Source: Torymus aiolomorphi
Taxonomy: Eukaryota > Arthropoda > Insecta > Hymenoptera > Torymidae
Reading direction: 5' to 3'
Assembly (NCBI GenBank): GCA_036365515.1
Contig: CM070873.1
Span: 87,503,948-87,567,947 of the forward strand
DNA length: 64,000 nucleotides
Each line of letters opens with the position of its first letter. The stretch's first letter is position 1. The notes beneath the pieces were generated by a model. That model searched no databases, had not been told where the DNA came from, and worked only from the letters and a program-made list of their open reading frames with translations. Of this stretch, positions 10,845 through 23,052 are shown in pieces. The position numbers were made by a program, and so were the translations under genes.

Positions 10845-13800
10845 ATTGCAACGGTATCAAGGGAAAATGAGCTGAATTGTCTAATTTTGTCCTCAAACAG
10901 GACATTTCCTGTTTTGCGGAAACTAAGTTGGTAGCTTCGGATTTTCTCCCTGATATTAAAGGTTTTAATAAGGTTAGGAGAGACAGAATCAATTGTGTCA
11001 AGAATTCTGGTGGAGGATTGGCGGTTTTTGTTCGTAGGGGCATTCAGTTTGAATCTGTTCATGCAACAAAGTTCCTAAGAATTTCGAGTACATTCTACTA
11101 AAAATTTCGAAAGATGCTTCTTTCTTTTACGTGTTTTTTGGTTATAATCCCCCCTATAATAATGTTGCCGCGGGTGATTTTGAGGTTCTTTGGGAGCACC
11201 TCTTGTCTCTGGGTCGGATTATTGTAATGGGGGACTTTAACGCTCAACATCCCTTCTGGGGTAGTGGTTGCGCTAACCAGTTAGGTAGAAGCTTGAAAGA
11301 TTCTTTGCTTAATTTCAATGAACTAATTCTTCTAAATGATAATAGCCCTACTAGAATATCCATCAACCCCAGCTGTTCTGATTTGTCTCGATGCTCTTCC
11401 AATGTGGTAGATAGATTGTCTTTTCAGGTTGACACTGATGGTTTTGGTAGTGACCACTTTCCTTTACTAATCTGAATGGATTCTTTCGATAGGTTTCGCA
11501 CTGAACCGCAGAAGATGTTTTCTTTAACTAGGATTAATTGGGTGGATTTTAGATCTTGTATGTCTGAAAACCCTCTTTTTAGTAACTTCAATTTTGAGAA
11601 TGTAGATAATGTTGTTGATAGCTTTTCTTCAGTTGTTAAAGCTTCTGTAATTAAGGCTGGTGGTAAAGTGAGAGACACCTGTGGGAGCTCCTCTCTACAT
11701 ATGTCAGGGGATATCTCTGCTTTCGGTAACCCTAGAGCAAGAAAAAAATTTCCCGATGCCCCTTGGTGGGACTCTGAGTGTGTCAGGATCGTTGAGAAGA
11801 GAAGATTGCTTCTCAATCAATTCAAACTATCCCCCTCGAGAGAAAATCTATTGAACTATAAGAATATCTCTAAGGAGGCTTCAAACTCTCTAGCTAAAAG
11901 AAAAAGGGAGAATTTTAAAGTTTTTATATCTAGTATGGACCCCTCTAGACCGCTGCTGTCTAACTTTCATATCATGAAGAAGTTCAGGAATCGTTTTTAT
12001 TCGCCTAGACCTTCTTCTATAGATGTCAATAGTCCTATAAATAATAAGCCTCTTATGGATGCCTTTGAAAAGATAGCTTCTTCTTATTCTTATAGTGAGG
12101 ATATTTTCCCTTTTCGGAATTCGAATTCTGATAACTTTCTTAATGCCGATCTATTGTTTGATGAAGTTTTGAACGCAATAAATAGGAGTAAAAAGAATTC
12201 TGCTCCGGGCTTGGATGGCATTCCGTATACCATTTTAAAGAAGCTTCCGGGAGAGGTTATCCTTTGGCTAACTAAATTTTTTAACCATCTTCTTTCCTCT
12301 GGTTCTTTCCCTTTGGGGTGGAAGAAATTTAAGGTTTGTTTCATCCCCAAGGGTGGGAATGGGGGGTATAGACCAATTGTGCTAGCGTTTACACTTCTTA
12401 AGACCCTAGAAAGGTGTGTGAATGATAAAATCATGTGGTGGTGTGAGAGTCGTGGTATTTTCCAAGGAGTTTCAATGGGTTCAGAAGAGGCAAGTCTTGC
12501 TCTGATTGCTTGGCGGCTCTTCAACTGGACGCATTGGTGGCTAAGGAGAGGAATGAGTTGTTAGGGGTCTTAGGCTTAGATTTGGAGGGTGCATATGATA
12601 AGGTGAATCTGGAGGTTTTATTGGGTATTCTTAGAGGCTTAGGCTTTACTCCTATTATCACTAATTTTGTATTTAATTTAATCATCAACAGAGAAATTAC
12701 CGGGTTTTTTTAGGGCTCCCCTTTTAGAAGTTCAGTAACCAATAGAGGTCTCCCTCAAGGGTGTATTCTTTCTCCCTTGTTGTTTAATTTATATATTTGT
12801 AAACTTTCTCATCATTTACCTTTCGATGTTAGGACGCTGAATTTTGCGGATGATATTATTTTGACGGCGAGGGGTTCGGATCCCGCGCTTATTACTGATA
12901 AACTGAACCAGGCTATTTCTTCGGTTAATGAATGGTTGACTAGTCTAGATCTTAAGATTGCATTTAATAAGTGTTCTTTTGTCTTTTTAGGCTACGGTGC
13001 AGCTAATGTTGCCCGGGGCTCTTTCTCGATTAGTTACGATTCTCAATTTATTCCTAACATCATTGAGTTCAAGTACCTTGGTACCTGGTGGACCTCTGAC
13101 ATGAACTGGGAGAAACACATCGGTATAACAGTTGAATCTTTGAGACTTGGCTCCAACATGTTATCTTACCTCTGTAAGAGTAGCTGGGGTATTGATCCAT
13201 CTATTGCTTTGATTTTTTATAAATCTCTCGTGAGGCCCAGAGTAGACTGGGCTTCCTTTCTGTTTGCAGGTGCCAAACAATCTTCTCTCAACAAGCTTGA
13301 TGTAGTTCAGAACTCAGCCCTCAGGACCTGTTTAGGGTGCATAAAAACCACTCCCTTGAATGTTTTACACCACTTAGCAGGGATTCCCACCCTTAGGAAT
13401 AGAAGGATTTTTCTAGCTAAACGTTTTCTTTTGTCTTGTTGCTCTAACAGGGATAGCTTAATCCCCCCAAACTTCAATTAATTTCCGAGTACTGTAAAAA
13501 TTCACAGTTAAGTCATAGAATTTCTAAATTTGGCTTACTATTCAATGCATGGGTTGATACCCTTGAGGATTAACATGGTCAGATCGCCCAGGCTTCCTAC
13601 GTTTTTGGGCTCTTACGAGAGCCTTTTCATTGCGGACAAAGTAAACGTTTGCTGGGGCAAGGGTCTCAGGGGTAAGAATATTGATATTCAGAAGGAGTGG
13701 GAAATCCTCATCAAATCTTTCAAGAACGATCCTTTAATCATTTTCACTGATGGTTCTTGTTCAAAGGAGGGCCGTAAAGGCTGCGCCATCTATGTTGCGA

Positions 13801-14606
13801 ACTCCAATGCCACGAAGAAGTTTAGAATTAGCGACTGGAATTCGATTTCTTCTACTGCATTATTTGCCTTATGGAAGGCCACTGAGTGTGCCAAACTTTC
13901 TTCTTACAGCAATGTTTTGGTTTTCTCTGACTCTCTTGGATCTTTAGATTCCCTTGCCTCGAATGGCCTAAATTCTAAAATGCACCCTTTTATGAGTTAT
14001 ATAAGATCAGACATTTCTACCTGTTGTGCATTAGGCATTCAAATACAATTCTTCTGGATTCCGGGTCATTCGAATATTTTTGGCAACATTATTGTTGATA
14101 AGGCGGCCAAAGTGGCATGCGATGTTGACAATCAGATATACGGGTATGCCCCTTTCAATGACTTTTTACCTACCCTTAAGGCTGAACTACTTAACAACAT
14201 GCAGAACTACACTTTAAACTATGGGGCCGCCAGAAAGGGTAGACTTTATGTATCTCAGGCGAGGGTTTTCAGTTTTTCCCCTTGGTTTTCCTCGAGGGGC
14301 GATCTCAGTAAAAGACAGATTTGCTTGATCAATAGATTGCGTTGTGGGCACAGTAGAGCCAGGGCGCATCTTGCTTCTAAGGGTTTTGTTGTGGACGAAG
14401 ATTGCGAGTGCGGCGGAGGATCGTATACCGTTGAGCATTTGGTGTGGGATTGTCCCTCTTTCTCGGATCAGAGATTTAAATTTATTTTGGAGTGTAGAAG
14501 GGCTAAGGTGCTTTCTGGTTCTGGTTTGTGCTCTATTGCTTTCAATCACGATTCTATTTTTAAGGCTCTCACTAAATTTATCATGCAGTGTAACATGCCA
14601 GTATAA
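10820..14606 (+). pseudogene. LINE-A ORF2 (endonuclease-RT-RNase H polyprotein)
   Basis: The polyprotein nicks target DNA and primes reverse transcription there. It starts MAGKFAYLNCNG at 10820 and meets a TGA at 10868. The APE endonuclease shows ETKLV, MGDFNAQHPFWG (near 11230) and GSDHFPLLI. RT shows APGLDGIPY, GLDLEGAYDKV, LPQGCILSPLLFNLY and the catalytic FADDIILTA (near 12842). RNase H shows FTDGSCSKEG (near 13743), FSDSLGSL and WIPGHSN. The C-terminus has CECGGGSYTVEHLVWDC. Breaks are a frameshift near 11070, a TGA at 11473, a frameshift near 12480, a TAG at 12711, and a shifted segment between about 13460 and 13570. It is clearly dead but mostly full length. Confidence 0.88.
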
Positions 14607-14971
14607 TACCCTCCTACTTTGTTCCTATTCCCCTCTTCCTGTGTTCCCTGAATCTCTTCTTTTAGAAATGAGGACTATGATTGGATGCCCCTGATGCGCA
14701 GCAAGGAGATATCCATTAGTCGCTTTTTTTTCGATGAATGTGTCATTGCTGTGGTTGGGGACGACTTCCCTCAGCCTTTGCATCCGTCTTCTTAATTTCA
14801 AGAGGAATAACCTATCAAGCACCAAGGTCAGGATTTACTTTTGGAAAGTTTTGAGGATAATTAACAAGGATTTGCAGACTAGCCCGTATAGGGAATAAGG
14901 ATTAGAGTACATGCCCGGCCAGGGAATAACTCTTTAAGGAAACAAAAAAAAAATGACTTAAGAGGTACAGG

Positions 14972-15131
14972 CAGTGCGCCGATATTGTAAGGTAGTCTGG
15001 CGCCTGCGCACTAGAGCTCTTCGTTGATTGGGCGCTCGGTAGGCAGCCGAAAAGTACGAGTGGTACTACTGTAGCGCACGCGTTCAAACAGCGAGCGGAG
15101 GACTTGGCGCGTGACACGAGGTCCACACATA
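14972..15131. repeat. Left terminal arm of the giant palindrome
   Basis: This 160-bp block recurs inverted at 22699-22858 with only scattered differences. Interrupted by element H at the target TA (15130-15131), it resumes at 17237 (AACGGAGTTACGTAGATGCG). It carries an inverted CCAAT pentamer at 15027-15031, mirrored at 22799-22803 in the right arm. Confidence 0.85.
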
Positions 15132-17234
15132 GGGGAGGACGGGGCACGTATGGCACCCTAACTTTGATTAAAAATAACAACTAAACCGTGTATTATTTCA
15201 AAATGTACAAAAACTGAATAATTAGATCAGAAAAAAATAAAATAAAATAAACTATTAACTTTTTTTTCATTTAATTATTGATAAAATACAGAAAAGAAAT
15301 TCTGAAAAAAATGCTCTACGTGCCCCACCGGTGGATGGATTGTGGCACCCGACGGGGCACGCATGGCACGGTCAAATTTAATATTTTACTATAGGTATTT
15401 TTCAATTCTTTTTTCCAGTAATTAATACTTTAATAATTATGCCATAATAAAATTTTCAAAAATCAAATAATTAATCAGTCTATTGAAAATTAAAAATTTT
15501 ATTTTTATTAAGGAACATAACAATTTTTATTTTAAAATAAATTATTACATTTTAATAAATGATTTTATATTATAAATTCCTTCTTATAAAATATGATCAC
15601 AACATAATACTTTTGTTTGATTAACAAATTATCATTATTATTACAATAAGTTTAAATTTAAAGATTTCGCATCATTTTCATCTATGTAGCATATTTGAAC
15701 TACCTGACCATTGAAAAAGGCAGTTTGAGTATCTACAATTCATTCCTTCCTTACCATTGTTTTTTCTACTCTATAACTTAAGGTGATGTCGGAGCCACGC
15801 TGATTGGTTGAAAATTTCCTAACCTCAAAAACTTTATATCATAAATAAAAAAAAGTGTACAATCGTAAAGCACAAAAATACGGTGATCGCGTGTTCTTGT
15901 TATAATAAGGAATGTTTATAAATGTTATACAGCATTTAATAATTTTTAGTTAAACCAAACAATGGAAAATACGAGGCGAGGTGAGGATGACGTTTCACAT
16001 AGAAAATTGTAAGATGACCGTCACTTTTACGTAATTCCACGCGTCAATTTTAAGAATATTGCATTATATAAATTATTGAACATTTTGATTATTGAAAATG
16101 CTGTGATCCCGCGTTCTTTGCACGATAAAAAATCGTTAGCAACTTAATTTTCTGTATTAAGAAGTAAATTTCGCGCGAACAATGGGAAATGCGGCTCGAG
16201 GTGGAGGTCACCATCGGTAAAGTTCGCTCCTACATCCCCTTAAGGGGGTCCGAAAGTCAATTAAAAATTCAAATTTCGCGCCACAATATAGCAGACAAAA
16301 AAATAAGTAATTTGCCTATAACAATTAGTAAAAACAATATTACGGAAAACCAGGACTGCATTGCCCTCCGTTACATTATTATCTATCATTTTACAAAGTT
16401 TGCAGTTTCTACATAAATATTTCGCTGAATAGCATTTGAATTACTTGATTTTGAGACATTATTCAAATGCCATTTAGCGAAATATTTATATAGAAACTTC
16501 AAACTTTGTAAAATGATAGATAATAATGTAACGGAGGGAAATGCAGTCCTGATTTTCCGTAATATTGTTTTTACTATTTGTTATAGGCAAATTACTTATT
16601 TTTTCGTCTGCTATATTGTAGCGCGAAATTTGAATTTTTAATTGACTTTCGGACCCCCTTAATACGCAGTCGAAATAATCGTTATTTACTTATTAATGTA
16701 ATAATTGAAACTAAAAACTAGTTAAAACTAAATTATTGCACTGCGTAGTTGTTAACCCATCTTGCTCCGTTTTTGGTTTTAGGTTACATCACTTCGCTCG
16801 GCGGCCGCCGCGGCGCACTGATACGCCCGAGTGTGCCACGCGTGCCCCGCCAGGGTGCCACGTCATGCCCCATTTTAATACCATTTTCATTTTTTAATTA
16901 TATGATTTATAAAGATTTTCTGAAAAAAACAAAAACAGGGCTTGAAAGATAAAAGTTGAAACTATCAAATAGGTTTGGTCTCATTTAGAAAAAAAATCAT
17001 TTTCTCGTTGCTCCAAGCGACTTAAAAATGAAGTCAACCTTGTTTCTAAGCACCGATTTTCAATCTTATTAAATTAAATGTTAAACATTATCTATAATCT
17101 CAAAAGTATAGAGGAAAATTCTAAAAGCATATCTAATTAGGTTTATGTAAAAATTACATTTTTTGCATTCATTAATATTAAAAATATGAGGGTGCCAAAC
17201 TTACCTACCTGACACGCCATGCCCCGCCTTCCCC
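15132..17234. mobile_element. Element H: 2.1-kb TA-flanked transposon inside the giant palindrome
   Basis: The left end GGGGAGGACGGGGCACG and right end GCATGCCCCGCCTTCCCC form imperfect terminal repeats, flanked by TA on both sides (15130-15131, 17235-17236). The interruption point is defined exactly by the uninterrupted partner arm at about 22698. Copies of the motif GTGCCCCGCC/GGGTGCCA recur inside both ends (15318-15375, 16833-16875). The TA duplication fits Tc1/mariner-like or ISL2EU-like elements. No transposase is recognisable. Confidence 0.72.
16244..16658. mobile_element. 415-bp TTAA-flanked palindromic MITE
   Basis: The two halves are near-perfect inverted copies with ends GGGGGTCCGAAAGTCAATTA, flanked by TTAA at 16240-16243 and 16659-16662. 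TTAA duplications are made by piggyBac and Kolobok-type transposases; the poly-G ends do not let me choose. It is nested inside element H and resembles the hairpin MITE at 45132-45507 in layout. Confidence 0.82.
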
Positions 17235-17283
17235 TATAACGGAGTTACGTAGATGCGCGGTACTAAGCAAGACGAGAATTAAA

Positions 17284-19310
17284 ATCATTTCTAAACCCAA
17301 GTAGGCGGGGGACGCAAGGTCCACGCATATTAGGAAATTACATAAAAGTGCTACAATAAGCAAAAACAATTATTTAAATAATTTTTAAACCAAAGTTGGC
17401 GGGGGAACCGATGTCCACGTATATTAGAAAATTACATAAAAGTGCTACAATAAGCAAAACAATTATTTAAATAATTTTTAAACCAAAGTAGCCGGGGGAA
17501 ACAAGGTCCACGCATATTAGGGAATAACATAGGATTGCTACGATAAGCAAAACAATGATTTAAATAATTTCTAAACTCAAGTAGTCGGGGGAAACGATGT
17601 CCCCGCATATTAGAAAATTACATAAAAGTGGTACAAAATAAGCAAAACAATTATTTAAATAATTTTTAAACCAAAGTAGCCGGGGGAAACAAGGTCCACA
17701 CATATTAGGAAATTACATAAAAGTGCTATGATAAGCAAAACAATGGTTTAAATAATTTCTAAACTCAAGTAGCCGGGGGAAACGATGTTCCCGCATATTA
17801 GGAAATTACATAAAAGAGCGACAATAAGCAAAACAATTGTTTAAATAATTTTTAAACCAAAGTAGCCGAGGGAAACAAGGTCCACGCATATTAGGAAATT
17901 ACATAAAAGTGCGACAATAAGCAAAACAATTATTTAAATAATTTTTAAACCAAAGTAGCCGGGGGAAACAAGATCCACGCATATTAGAAAATTACATTAC
18001 ACTGCGACAATAAGCCAAACAATTATTTAAATAATTTTTAAACCAAAGTAGCCGGGGGCAACAAGGTCCACGCATATTAGGGAATAACATAGGATTGCTA
18101 GGATAAGCAAAACAATGATTTAAATAATTTCTAAACTCAAGTAGTCGGGGGAAACGATGTCCCCGCATATTAGAAAATTACATAAAAGTGGTACAAAATA
18201 AGCAAAACAATTATTTAAATAATTTTTAAACCAAAGTAGCCGGGGGAAACAAGGTCCACACATATTAGGAAATTACATAAAAGTGCTATGATAAGCAAAA
18301 CAATGGTTTAAATAATTTCTAAACTCAAGTAGCCGGGGGAAACGATGTTCCCGCAGATTAGGAAATTACATAAAAGAGCAACAATAAGCAAAACAATTGT
18401 TTAAATAATTTTTAAACCAAAGTAGCCGAGGGAAACAAGGTCCACGCATATTAGGAAATTACATAAAAGTGCGACAATAAGCAAAACAATTATTTAAATA
18501 ATTTTTAAACCAAAGTAGCCGGGGGAAACAAGATCCACGCATATTAGAAAATTACATTACACTGCGACAATAAGCCAAACAATTATTTAAATAATTTTTA
18601 AACCAAAGTAGCCGGGGGCAACAAGGTCCACGCATATTAGGGAATAACATAGAAGTGCTACGATAAGCAAAACAAAGGTTTAAATAATTTCTAAACTCAA
18701 GTAGCCGGGGGAAACGATGTCAACGCATATTAGAAAATTACATAATAGTGCTACAATAAGCAAAACAATTATTTAAATAATTTTAAAACCAGAATAGCCG
18801 GGGAAAGCAAGGTCCACGCATATTAGGAATTTACATAGAACTGCGACAATAAGCAAAACAATTATTTAAATAATTTTCAAACCAAAATAGCCGGGGGCAA
18901 CAAGGTTCACGCATATTAGAAAATTACATAAAAGTGCTACAATAAGCAAAACAATTATTTTAATAAATTTTAAATCAATGTAGCCGGGGAATACGAGGTC
19001 GACGCACATTGGGGAATAATGTAGAAGTGCAAGAATAAGCGAAACCATTATTAAAATAATTTTTTAACTAAAGTAGGCGGGAGAGACGAGGTCCACGTAC
19101 GTGAGGAAATTACATAGAAGTGCTACAATGAGCAAAACAATTATTTAAATAATTTATAAACCAAAGTAGTCGGGGGATACGGTTTTCACGCATATTAGGG
19201 AACAACGTAATGTTCAACAATAAGAAAAAAAAGTATTTAATTAATTTTTTAACCCATAGGCAGGGTATACGAGATCCACGCATTTAAGAGAATTGAGTTT
19301 ACCTGCAATG
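17284..19310. repeat. 93-bp satellite array, left arm
   Basis: About 22 head-to-tail copies of a 93-bp unit with core AAGTAGCCGGGGGAAACAAG, then TCCACGCATATTAGGAAATT and TAAGCAAAACAATTATTTAA. The period is read directly (for example 17854 to 17947). Two subtypes alternate, and a block of six units is duplicated with a 560-bp shift (17521 and 18081). Copies near the centre (after 19000) are more diverged. Confidence 0.92.
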
Positions 19311-19400
19311 CGATTATTTAAATAATTTATAATTCTCGCTGTCTCTCTCCCTCTCATGGCGCGTGACCGCGCGTCAAACAAAAGCAAGCTGCTATCACCC
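19311..19400. other. Centre of the giant palindrome
   Basis: About 90 bp of non-palindromic sequence separates the opposed arrays. It contains CTCTCTCCCTCTC and a short CGCG-rich patch (GGCGCGTGACCGCGCG near 19360). Confidence 0.7.
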
Positions 19401-21020
19401 CGCTACTTGGGTTTAGAAATTATTTAAATAATTGTTTTGCTTATTGGTGCACTTCTACGTTCTTTACTAATATGCGTGGACCCCGTATCCCCCGCCTACT
19501 TCGGTTTAGAAATTATTTCAATAATTATTTTTCTTATTGTCGCACTTTTATGTAATTTTCTAATATGCGGGGACATCGTTTCCCCCGGCTACTTGGGTTT
19601 AGAACTTATTTAAATCATTGTTTTGCTTATCGTAGCACTCCTATGTTATTCCCTAATATGCGTGGACCTCGTTTCTCCCGGCTACTTTGGTTTAAAAATT
19701 ATTTAAATAATTGTTTTGCTTATTGTAGCACTTTTATGTAATTTCCTAATATGCGGGGACCTTGTTTCCCCACGCTACTTTGGTTTAAAAATTATTTAAA
19801 TAATTGTTTTGCTTATTGTAGCACTTTTATGTAATTTCCTAATATGTGTGGACCTTGTTTCCCCCTGCTACTTTGGTTTAAAAATTATTTAAATCATTGT
19901 TTTGCTTATCGTAGCACTCCTATGTTATTCCCTAATATGCGTGGACCTTGTTTCTCCCGACTACTTTGGTTTAAAAATTATTTAAATAATTGTTTTGCTT
20001 ATCGTAGCACTTTTATGTAATTTCCTAATATGCGTGGACCTTGTTTCCCCGGCTACTTTGGTTTAAAAATTATTTAAATAATTGTTTTGCTTATTGTAGC
20101 ACTTTTATGTAATTTCCTAATATGCGGGGACCTTGTTTCCCCACGCTACTTTGGTTTAAAACTTATTAAAATAATAGTTTTGCTTATTGTTGCACTTTTA
20201 TGTAATTTCCTAATATGTGTGGACCTTGTTTCCCCCGGCTACTTTGGTTTAAAACTTATTAAAATAATTGTTTTGCTTATTGTAGCACTTTTATGTAATT
20301 TCCTAATATGTGTGGACCTTGTTTCTCCCGGCTACTTTGGCTTAAAAATTATTTAAATAATTGTTTTGCTTATTGTAGCACTTTTATGTAATTTCCTAAT
20401 ATGCGGGGACCTTGTTTCCCCACGTTACTTTGGTTTAAAAATTATTTAAATAATTGTTTTGCTTATTGTTGCACTTTTATGTAATTTGCTAATATGTGTG
20501 GACCTTGTTTCCCCCGGCTACTTTGATTTAAAACTTATTAAAATAATTGTTTTGCTTATTGTAGCACTTTTATGTAATTTCCTAATATGCGTGGACCTTG
20601 TTTTCCCCGGCTACTTTGGTTTAAAAATTATTTAAATAATTGTTTTGCTGATTGTTGCACTTTTATGTAATTTCCTAATATGTGTGGACCTTGTTTCCCC
20701 CGGCTACTTTGGTTTAAAAATTATTTAAATAATTGTTTTGCTGATTGTAGCACTTTTATGTAATTTCCTAATATGTGTGGATCTTGTTTCCCCCGGCTAC
20801 TTTGGTTTAAAAATTATTTAAATAATTGTTTTGCTTATTGTAGCACTTTTATGTCATTTCCTAATATGCGTGGACCTTGTTTCCCCCGGCTACTTTGGTT
20901 TAAAAATTATTTAAATAATTGTTTTGCTTATTGTTGCACTTTTATGTAATTTCCTAATATGTGTGGACCTTGTTTCCCCCGGCTACTTTGGTTTAAAAAT
21001 TATTTAAATAATTGTTTTGC
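19401..21020. repeat. 93-bp satellite array, right arm (reverse orientation)
   Basis: The same 93-bp unit in the opposite orientation, about 17 copies, with core TTATTTAAATAATTGTTTTG and GTAGCACTTTTATGTAATTT. It is interrupted at 21021 by a Harbinger-like MITE, and a partial unit resumes at 21687-21713. Because 93 is divisible by three, open frames run through it; they are not genes. Confidence 0.92.
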
Positions 21021-21023
21021 TTA

Positions 21024-21686
21024 CAGCGAATCCACATTGCATGCGCTATGCGATGCGCGATGCCGTCCGAAAAAAAGTTGTTTTTCGACTTCTACAGAAT
21101 GTATAACCATAGGATAAAGTCGAACAGACTTACTCTCTTGTTATGTCAAACACTCTACCTAAGAGGTTAAGGTAAATCGAAGCAGCAAATATATTAATTA
21201 GTGAAATTTATTATTTATACAGAAGACAATCGTAAAAAGCCTTCTTTTTCTTTAACTTCAGTAATCTTTCTAATTGTAAGATATATAATAATATCTCATA
21301 AATGTACAATATTTTTAGTACATCCATTTTTTAATTATATTATTTTTTATTACAACTATACAATCAGAAAGTTTAAATTAGTTAGAATAGATAAACGTAT
21401 TTAATATTCCAGTTTTATCAAAATTTATTAATATATTTCCTTAAATGAAAACTGTTAAGAACATAAATATTTTTACGATTGTCTTCTGTATAAATAATAA
21501 ATTTCACTAATTAATATATTTGCTGCTTCGATTTACCTTAACCTCTTAGGTAGAGTGTTTGACATAACAAGAGAGTAGGTCTGTTCGACTTTATCCTATG
21601 GTTATACATTCTGTAGAAGTCGAACAACAACTTTTTTTCGGACGGCATCGCGCATAGAGCATAGCGCATGCAATGTGGATTCGCTG
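21024..21686. mobile_element. 663-bp PIF/Harbinger-like MITE (CAGCGAATCC family)
   Basis: The terminal repeats start CAGCGAATCCACATTGCATG and extend about 210 bp into each arm. TTA target duplications lie at 21021-21023 and 21687-21689, and the interrupted 93-bp satellite unit continues exactly across them. The TTA duplication is typical of PIF/Harbinger. Relatives are at 28157-28464 and 53501-53731. Confidence 0.88.
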
Positions 21687-21716
21687 TTATTGTAGCACTT
21701 TTATGTAATTTCCTAA

Positions 21717-22602
21717 GGGAGAATCCACAAATGCACTGCGCTCCCCTGCACTGCGCTGGGCCCTTTCTACATATGTGTGTTCTGTCTGTTCTAAACAACT
21801 TCTCTCTATGTCTGTCTCTGTCTTACATAAACGGAACAGATCTATCTGTCTTTGTCGGGAACACACAGAACACACAGAACACACATATGTAGAAAGGCCC
21901 CTGCCCTGCGCTGCGCCGCGTTGTGCTGTCCGTTCCACCCCAGAAACAGGGAAGCTCATCTATATTCATGGATATAGTTCCATTTTTATATTTTGACTTT
22001 GAATTTGATTTTCAGTTTACCTTTAGATTTCGTAATGGCATTTCAAGACAATTTCTATTTAAATAGAAGTGTTTAATTTGTGTTTTTTGCTATATTTAAA
22101 TATGGAACTTGATAAAACAAGGAAATGTTTAGCAATTTTTCAAGCATTAACTAAGTTGATGATAAATCTTAGACATTAAAAAAAAAAAAATTACAAGGTG
22201 GTGGACGAAACCTCATTTGTATCCACAAATCCAGAGTAGTTTAGGAACCTATGATGTAATTTGCAGTTGACGAAATGTCACAATTGAATGATATAACACC
22301 TATTTTAATGTAAAATAATAGATACTTGCCTTCAGAGCTCTTCTTCATTTTATTTTTTAATTACTTTTCGGATGAACATTTACAAAATTTTGGAGTTTCA
22401 TCATCATCATGCTCCAAATTTTAATATCCAAACCAAAATGGAGCTATGTCCATGAATTATGTTCTATATAGGTTGATTTCATGCGCCTAGAATAAGACCA
22501 TGAACATAGAAGGGCTTCTCTGTTTCTGGGGCGGACCGGACCGCACACCGCGGTGCAGGGCAGCGCAGCGCAGGGGGGCACAGTGCATTTGTGGATTCTC
22601 CC
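21717..22602. mobile_element. 886-bp PIF/Harbinger-like MITE (GGGAGAATCC family)
   Basis: The ends are GGGAGAATCCACAAATGCAC and its complement, with arms extending about 100 bp including GCGCTGCGCTG and the CCCAGAAACAG block. It lies in a satellite unit at TAA (21714-21716) and TTA (22603-22605), one base changed. It contains MITE E at 21759-21900. The middle is AT-rich without coding sequence. Confidence 0.85.
21759..21900. mobile_element. MITE E copy 1 (142 bp, CTG duplication)
   Basis: Terminal repeats GGCCCTTTCTACATATGTGT, flanked by CTG at 21756-21758 and 21901-21903. The insertion point is confirmed by the uninterrupted opposite arm of the host MITE. Nearly identical copies occur at 28180-28321 and 47716-47857. 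Confidence 0.88.
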
Positions 22603-22858
22603 TTATATGCGTGGACCTTGCGTCCCCCGCCTACTTGGGTTTAGAAATGATTTTAATTCTCGTCTTGCTTAGTACCGCGCATCTACGTAACTCCGTTAGA
22701 TGTGTGGACCTCGTGTCACGCGCCAAGTCCTCCGCTTGCTGTTTGAACGCGCGCTCTACAGTAGTACCACTCGTACTTTTCGGCCGCCTACCGAGCACCC
22801 AATCAGCGAAGAGCTCTAGTGCGCAGGCGCCAGGCTACCTTACAATATCGGCGCACTG
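22603..22858. repeat. Right terminal arm of the giant palindrome
   Basis: The inverted counterpart of 14972-15131 plus 17237-17330. It is uninterrupted, so it shows the original joint where element H later inserted in the other arm. Confidence 0.85.
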
Positions 22859-22945
22859 GGCACAGGCCTCTGCTTTTGTGCTTTTGTGTCAAGCGAAAAA
22901 AATAGTTGTCCGACATCTAGTATACTCGTTACCCATGGGCCATGA

Positions 22946-23052
22946 GGGAGTATCTACACTAGGGGCGCGTCATGGCGTGCGTCAAGATGCGTGTCCAAAC
23001 TGTGCGTTCCAAGCGTGTTCCAATCATCGTGGATAAGTATAGCATATAGACT
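22946..23052. mobile_element. MITE L' left end (truncated)
   Basis: Starts GGGAGTATCTACACTAGGGG and matches the MITE at 53732-53926 for about 90 bp, including TGCGTTCCAAGCGTGTTCCA. Its interior is broken by the SWIM element and only a short piece of its right side (24095-24117, GACTGCGCGTTCCAG) is visible. Confidence 0.65.

Larger units (their letters stand above)
9190..14953 (+). mobile_element. LINE-A, I/Jockey-group non-LTR retrotransposon (decayed)
   Basis: The order is ORF1 with zinc knuckles, then ORF2 with APE endonuclease, RT, RNase H and a C-terminal CCHC motif, then a short 3' UTR ending in an A-rich tail (about 14940-14953). The combination of CCHC ORF1 and RNase H fits the I-superfamily clades; I cannot assign the clade more exactly. 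Both ORFs carry several stops and frameshifts. The 5' limit is uncertain and may lie a few hundred bases upstream. Confidence 0.88.
14972..22858. mobile_element. Giant 7.9-kb hAT-like palindromic element carrying inverted satellite arrays
   Basis: The ends are CAGTGCGCCGATATTGTAAG and its complement. They are flanked by an 8-bp near-identical duplication, GGTACAGG (14964-14971) and GGCACAGG (22859-22866). The CAG terminus and the 8-bp duplication are hAT hallmarks. The two arms are highly similar for about 250 bp (left 14972-15131 continuing at 17237; right 22858 back to 22603). Each then passes into tandem 93-bp repeats of opposite orientation meeting near 19350. No transposase frame is present. 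Later insertions inside it are at 15132-17234, 21024-21686 and 21717-22602; without them it would be about 4.2 kb. Confidence 0.8.

Noticed and set aside
18866..21020. Open frames of 60-89 codons across the 93-bp arrays with a repeated hydrophobic peptide
   Set aside because: 93 bp is 31 codons, so any stop-free phase stays open over several units. The peptide only mirrors the satellite and there is no start, splice or homology evidence.
17284..21020. Regular repeats considered as a CRISPR-like array
   Set aside because: Units are contiguous 93-bp monomers without unique spacers, mirrored in orientation and lying in a eukaryotic transposon-like element.
17284..21020. Centromeric satellite interpretation
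   Set aside because: Arrays are only 2 kb each and bounded by transposon arms; I saw no clear CENP-B-type box. A centromere role is not supported by this window.
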